Of a DNA stretch of 6,622 nt, positions 5,899 to 6,622 are shown piece by piece. The stretch comes from an uncultured Candidatus Saccharibacteria bacterium. GTDB lineage: Bacteria > Patescibacteriota > Saccharimonadia > Saccharimonadales > Saccharimonadaceae. Positions within the stretch are counted from its first letter, which is position 1. Each line of letters begins with the position of its first letter. A program made the translations under genes and the position numbers. The notes beneath the pieces were generated by a model. It had not been told where the DNA came from and ran no database searches. It saw only the letters and a program-made list of their open reading frames with translations. The stretch covers positions 1 to 6,622 of the forward strand of contig CALICZ010000110.1 in the NCBI GenBank assembly GCA_938049075.1. Direction: 5' to 3'.

Positions 5899-6429
5899 CT
5901 ACTCTCTATTAAGCTTTTTATAACAAAACCGCGCAAGCTCTGGTGCAATGGTGTCATATGTCTTGCCGGCGAGCAGACCTCCAGCAATGAAGTTCTCCTG
6001 TGTGACGTCGGCAAGGGCAATGCTTGGTGGAGTAAAATCATCCTTCTCGGCTTCTGTATCAAACTCAAAATCTATCAGCACAAGCCCAGCCAAATCCTCG
6101 ATAAATATATCAATTTCGGCGAGTGTGTCATTGATCACGACGCGGTAGCGGTCCTTTGCAACACGCTTTTCACTGCAACGCGAGAGCGCTGCAAACTCTT
6201 CTTCTGTCAAAGGGATGGTTTGCTCAATGTGCTCGGACGCATCACCTACTACAACGGAGGTCTTCTTGGTGATTTCATATGTTTTGCCGTTTTGTCTGAG
6301 CCGAAGGTGAGAATGCGCTGGCGTGTCTGGGATATAAATATCAACAATGCGAGTTGGCTTGGTTGCTTTGATTTCTTGCGGCAGCTCTTTTGCGAGGAAT
6401 GTGCGCTCTCGTTCTAACTGTTGATTCAT
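5899..6429 (-). CDS. CYTH-domain protein (triphosphate tunnel metalloenzyme family)
   Basis: The 176-residue protein has the layout of a single CYTH domain. At the N terminus is E6-R-E8-R-T-F-L, corresponding to the ExExK signature, with Thr10 in the lysine position. Then come L-R43-L-R45 and Y-E52-I-T-K55-K56 (basic strand pairs that grip the triphosphate), E-Q-T (69-71), D-R94-Y-R96, A-E105-I-D107-I-F and I-D120-F-E122 (alternating acidic residues expected to bind divalent metal inside the beta tunnel). It is soluble and cytosolic. Family members hydrolyse tripolyphosphate or thiamine triphosphate, or act as class IV adenylyl cyclases. The sequence does not decide among these, and no partner such as CHAD is fused or adjacent. 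The start is ATG 6429, supported by AAAGGAG five bases upstream. It ends in TAG and converges on the phosphomannomutase-like gene. A weak GATAAT (6465-6470, minus strand) may be its -10. Confidence 0.87.
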   Translation of the reverse strand: MNQQLERERTFLAKELPQEIKATKPTRIVDIYIPDTPAHSHLRLRQNGKTYEITKKTSVVVGDASEHIEQTIPLTEEEFAALSRCSEKRVAKDRYRVVINDTLAEIDIFIEDLAGLVLIDFEFDTEAEKDDFTPPSIALADVTQENFIAGGLLAGKTYDTIAPELARFCYKKLNRE

Positions 6430-6434
6430 TGCTT

Positions 6435-6441
6435 CTCCTTT
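6435..6441 (-). promoter_or_regulatory. Ribosome-binding site of the CYTH gene
   Basis: The minus strand reads AAAGGAG, ending five bases before the ATG at 6429. It is strong and well spaced, and places the ExEx signature at residues 6-9, as usual for CYTH proteins. Confidence 0.8.
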
Positions 6442-6578
6442 AGTATATCAATAAGTTTAAGTTTATTATCTTGCTTGTTTCGTCTGTTGGGACTATCAAG
6501 CATTTATTACGCTCATAGGTTTTATTCTTGGTGTAAAATTATATTTGAGAAATAGAACACTTCTATAGAATTCTTGAG

Positions 6579-6610
6579 GGAGGATGCAAAAAAAGAAAGC
6601 GCCATGCTCC
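6579..6610 (+). other. Shine-Dalgarno-like tract in a possible hairpin at the right edge
   Basis: A strong GAGGGAGG (6576-6583) runs straight into an ATG at 6584 that opens only 11 codons before TAA. A second ATG at 6604 is open to the window end but lies 20 bases from the tract, too far for normal use. GGAG-G-ATG (6579-6586) can pair with CAT-G-CTCC (6603-6610) with one G/G mismatch and a 16-base loop, hiding both the tract and the second ATG. This could be the leader of a gene starting at or beyond the edge. No gene can be called from the 19 bases after 6604. Confidence 0.25.
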
Positions 6611-6622
6611 AAATTATAAAAA

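Noticed and set aside
6561..6570. Palindrome TTCTATAGAA overlapping AGAATTCT
   Set aside because: Short AT-rich palindromes are expected by chance in such a spacer. There is no second copy or recognisable operator context.
1..6622. TGA recoded as glycine (as in Gracilibacteria/Absconditabacteria)
   Set aside because: All five genes run full length with no in-frame TGA, and conserved glycines in motifs such as GGSTLTQQ and GGATG are encoded by GGN. The standard code suffices.
1..6622. tRNA, rRNA, CRISPR array, insertion sequence or prophage signature
   Set aside because: I saw no cloverleaf, no regularly spaced direct repeats, no transposase or integrase frame and no terminal inverted repeats. 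Almost all of the window is accounted for by five housekeeping-type genes.

Overview
The window holds five protein genes, one of them cut by the left edge, and reads as ordinary bacterial chromosome. There is no sign of phage, insertion sequence, CRISPR array, tRNA or rRNA. Base composition is mixed, genes are close together, and the standard genetic code fits every frame. My best guess is a Candidate Phyla Radiation (Patescibacteria) genome, most likely Saccharibacteria-like. The reasons are the deep divergence of the housekeeping genes, a bacterial homologue of the eukaryote-type HAD phosphomannomutase, a PBP1a-type protein with a C-terminal beta-rich domain, and small unlinked transcription units. 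This placement is an inference from gene content, not from a marker phylogeny.

Layout. 1-738 (+) is an inositol-monophosphatase-family phosphatase whose N terminus lies left of the window. It converges on a class A penicillin-binding protein at 882-3554 (-). The 143-base gap between them holds an intrinsic terminator for the PBP gene (830-854) and two other small inverted repeats. From 3555 to 3703 is a divergent promoter region with an extended -10 element for the PBP gene on one strand and one for tyrS on the other, separated by a G-run tract. tyrS (3704-4912, +) encodes tyrosyl-tRNA synthetase. After a 119-base spacer with its own possible promoter comes a phosphomannomutase-like HAD-IIB protein (5032-5790, +). 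A long, near-perfect bidirectional terminator (5838-5875) separates it from a convergent CYTH-domain protein (5899-6429, -). The last 193 bases are non-coding as far as can be seen and probably lead into another gene beyond the right edge.

How the genes fit together. The PBP polymerises and cross-links peptidoglycan. The phosphomannomutase-like protein could supply sugar-1-phosphates for surface glycans. The IMPase-family and CYTH proteins act on small phosphate esters or polyphosphates. TyrRS is translation housekeeping. Convergent and divergent arrangement, with separate terminators and promoters, argues against one shared pathway operon.

No dramatic new system is visible. The most interesting points are residue-level: a TyrRS whose HIGH signature begins with Thr rather than His, a PMM-family protein with two of the three family phosphate-binding arginines replaced, a CYTH protein with a changed signature, and six cysteines confined to the extracellular part of the PBP.
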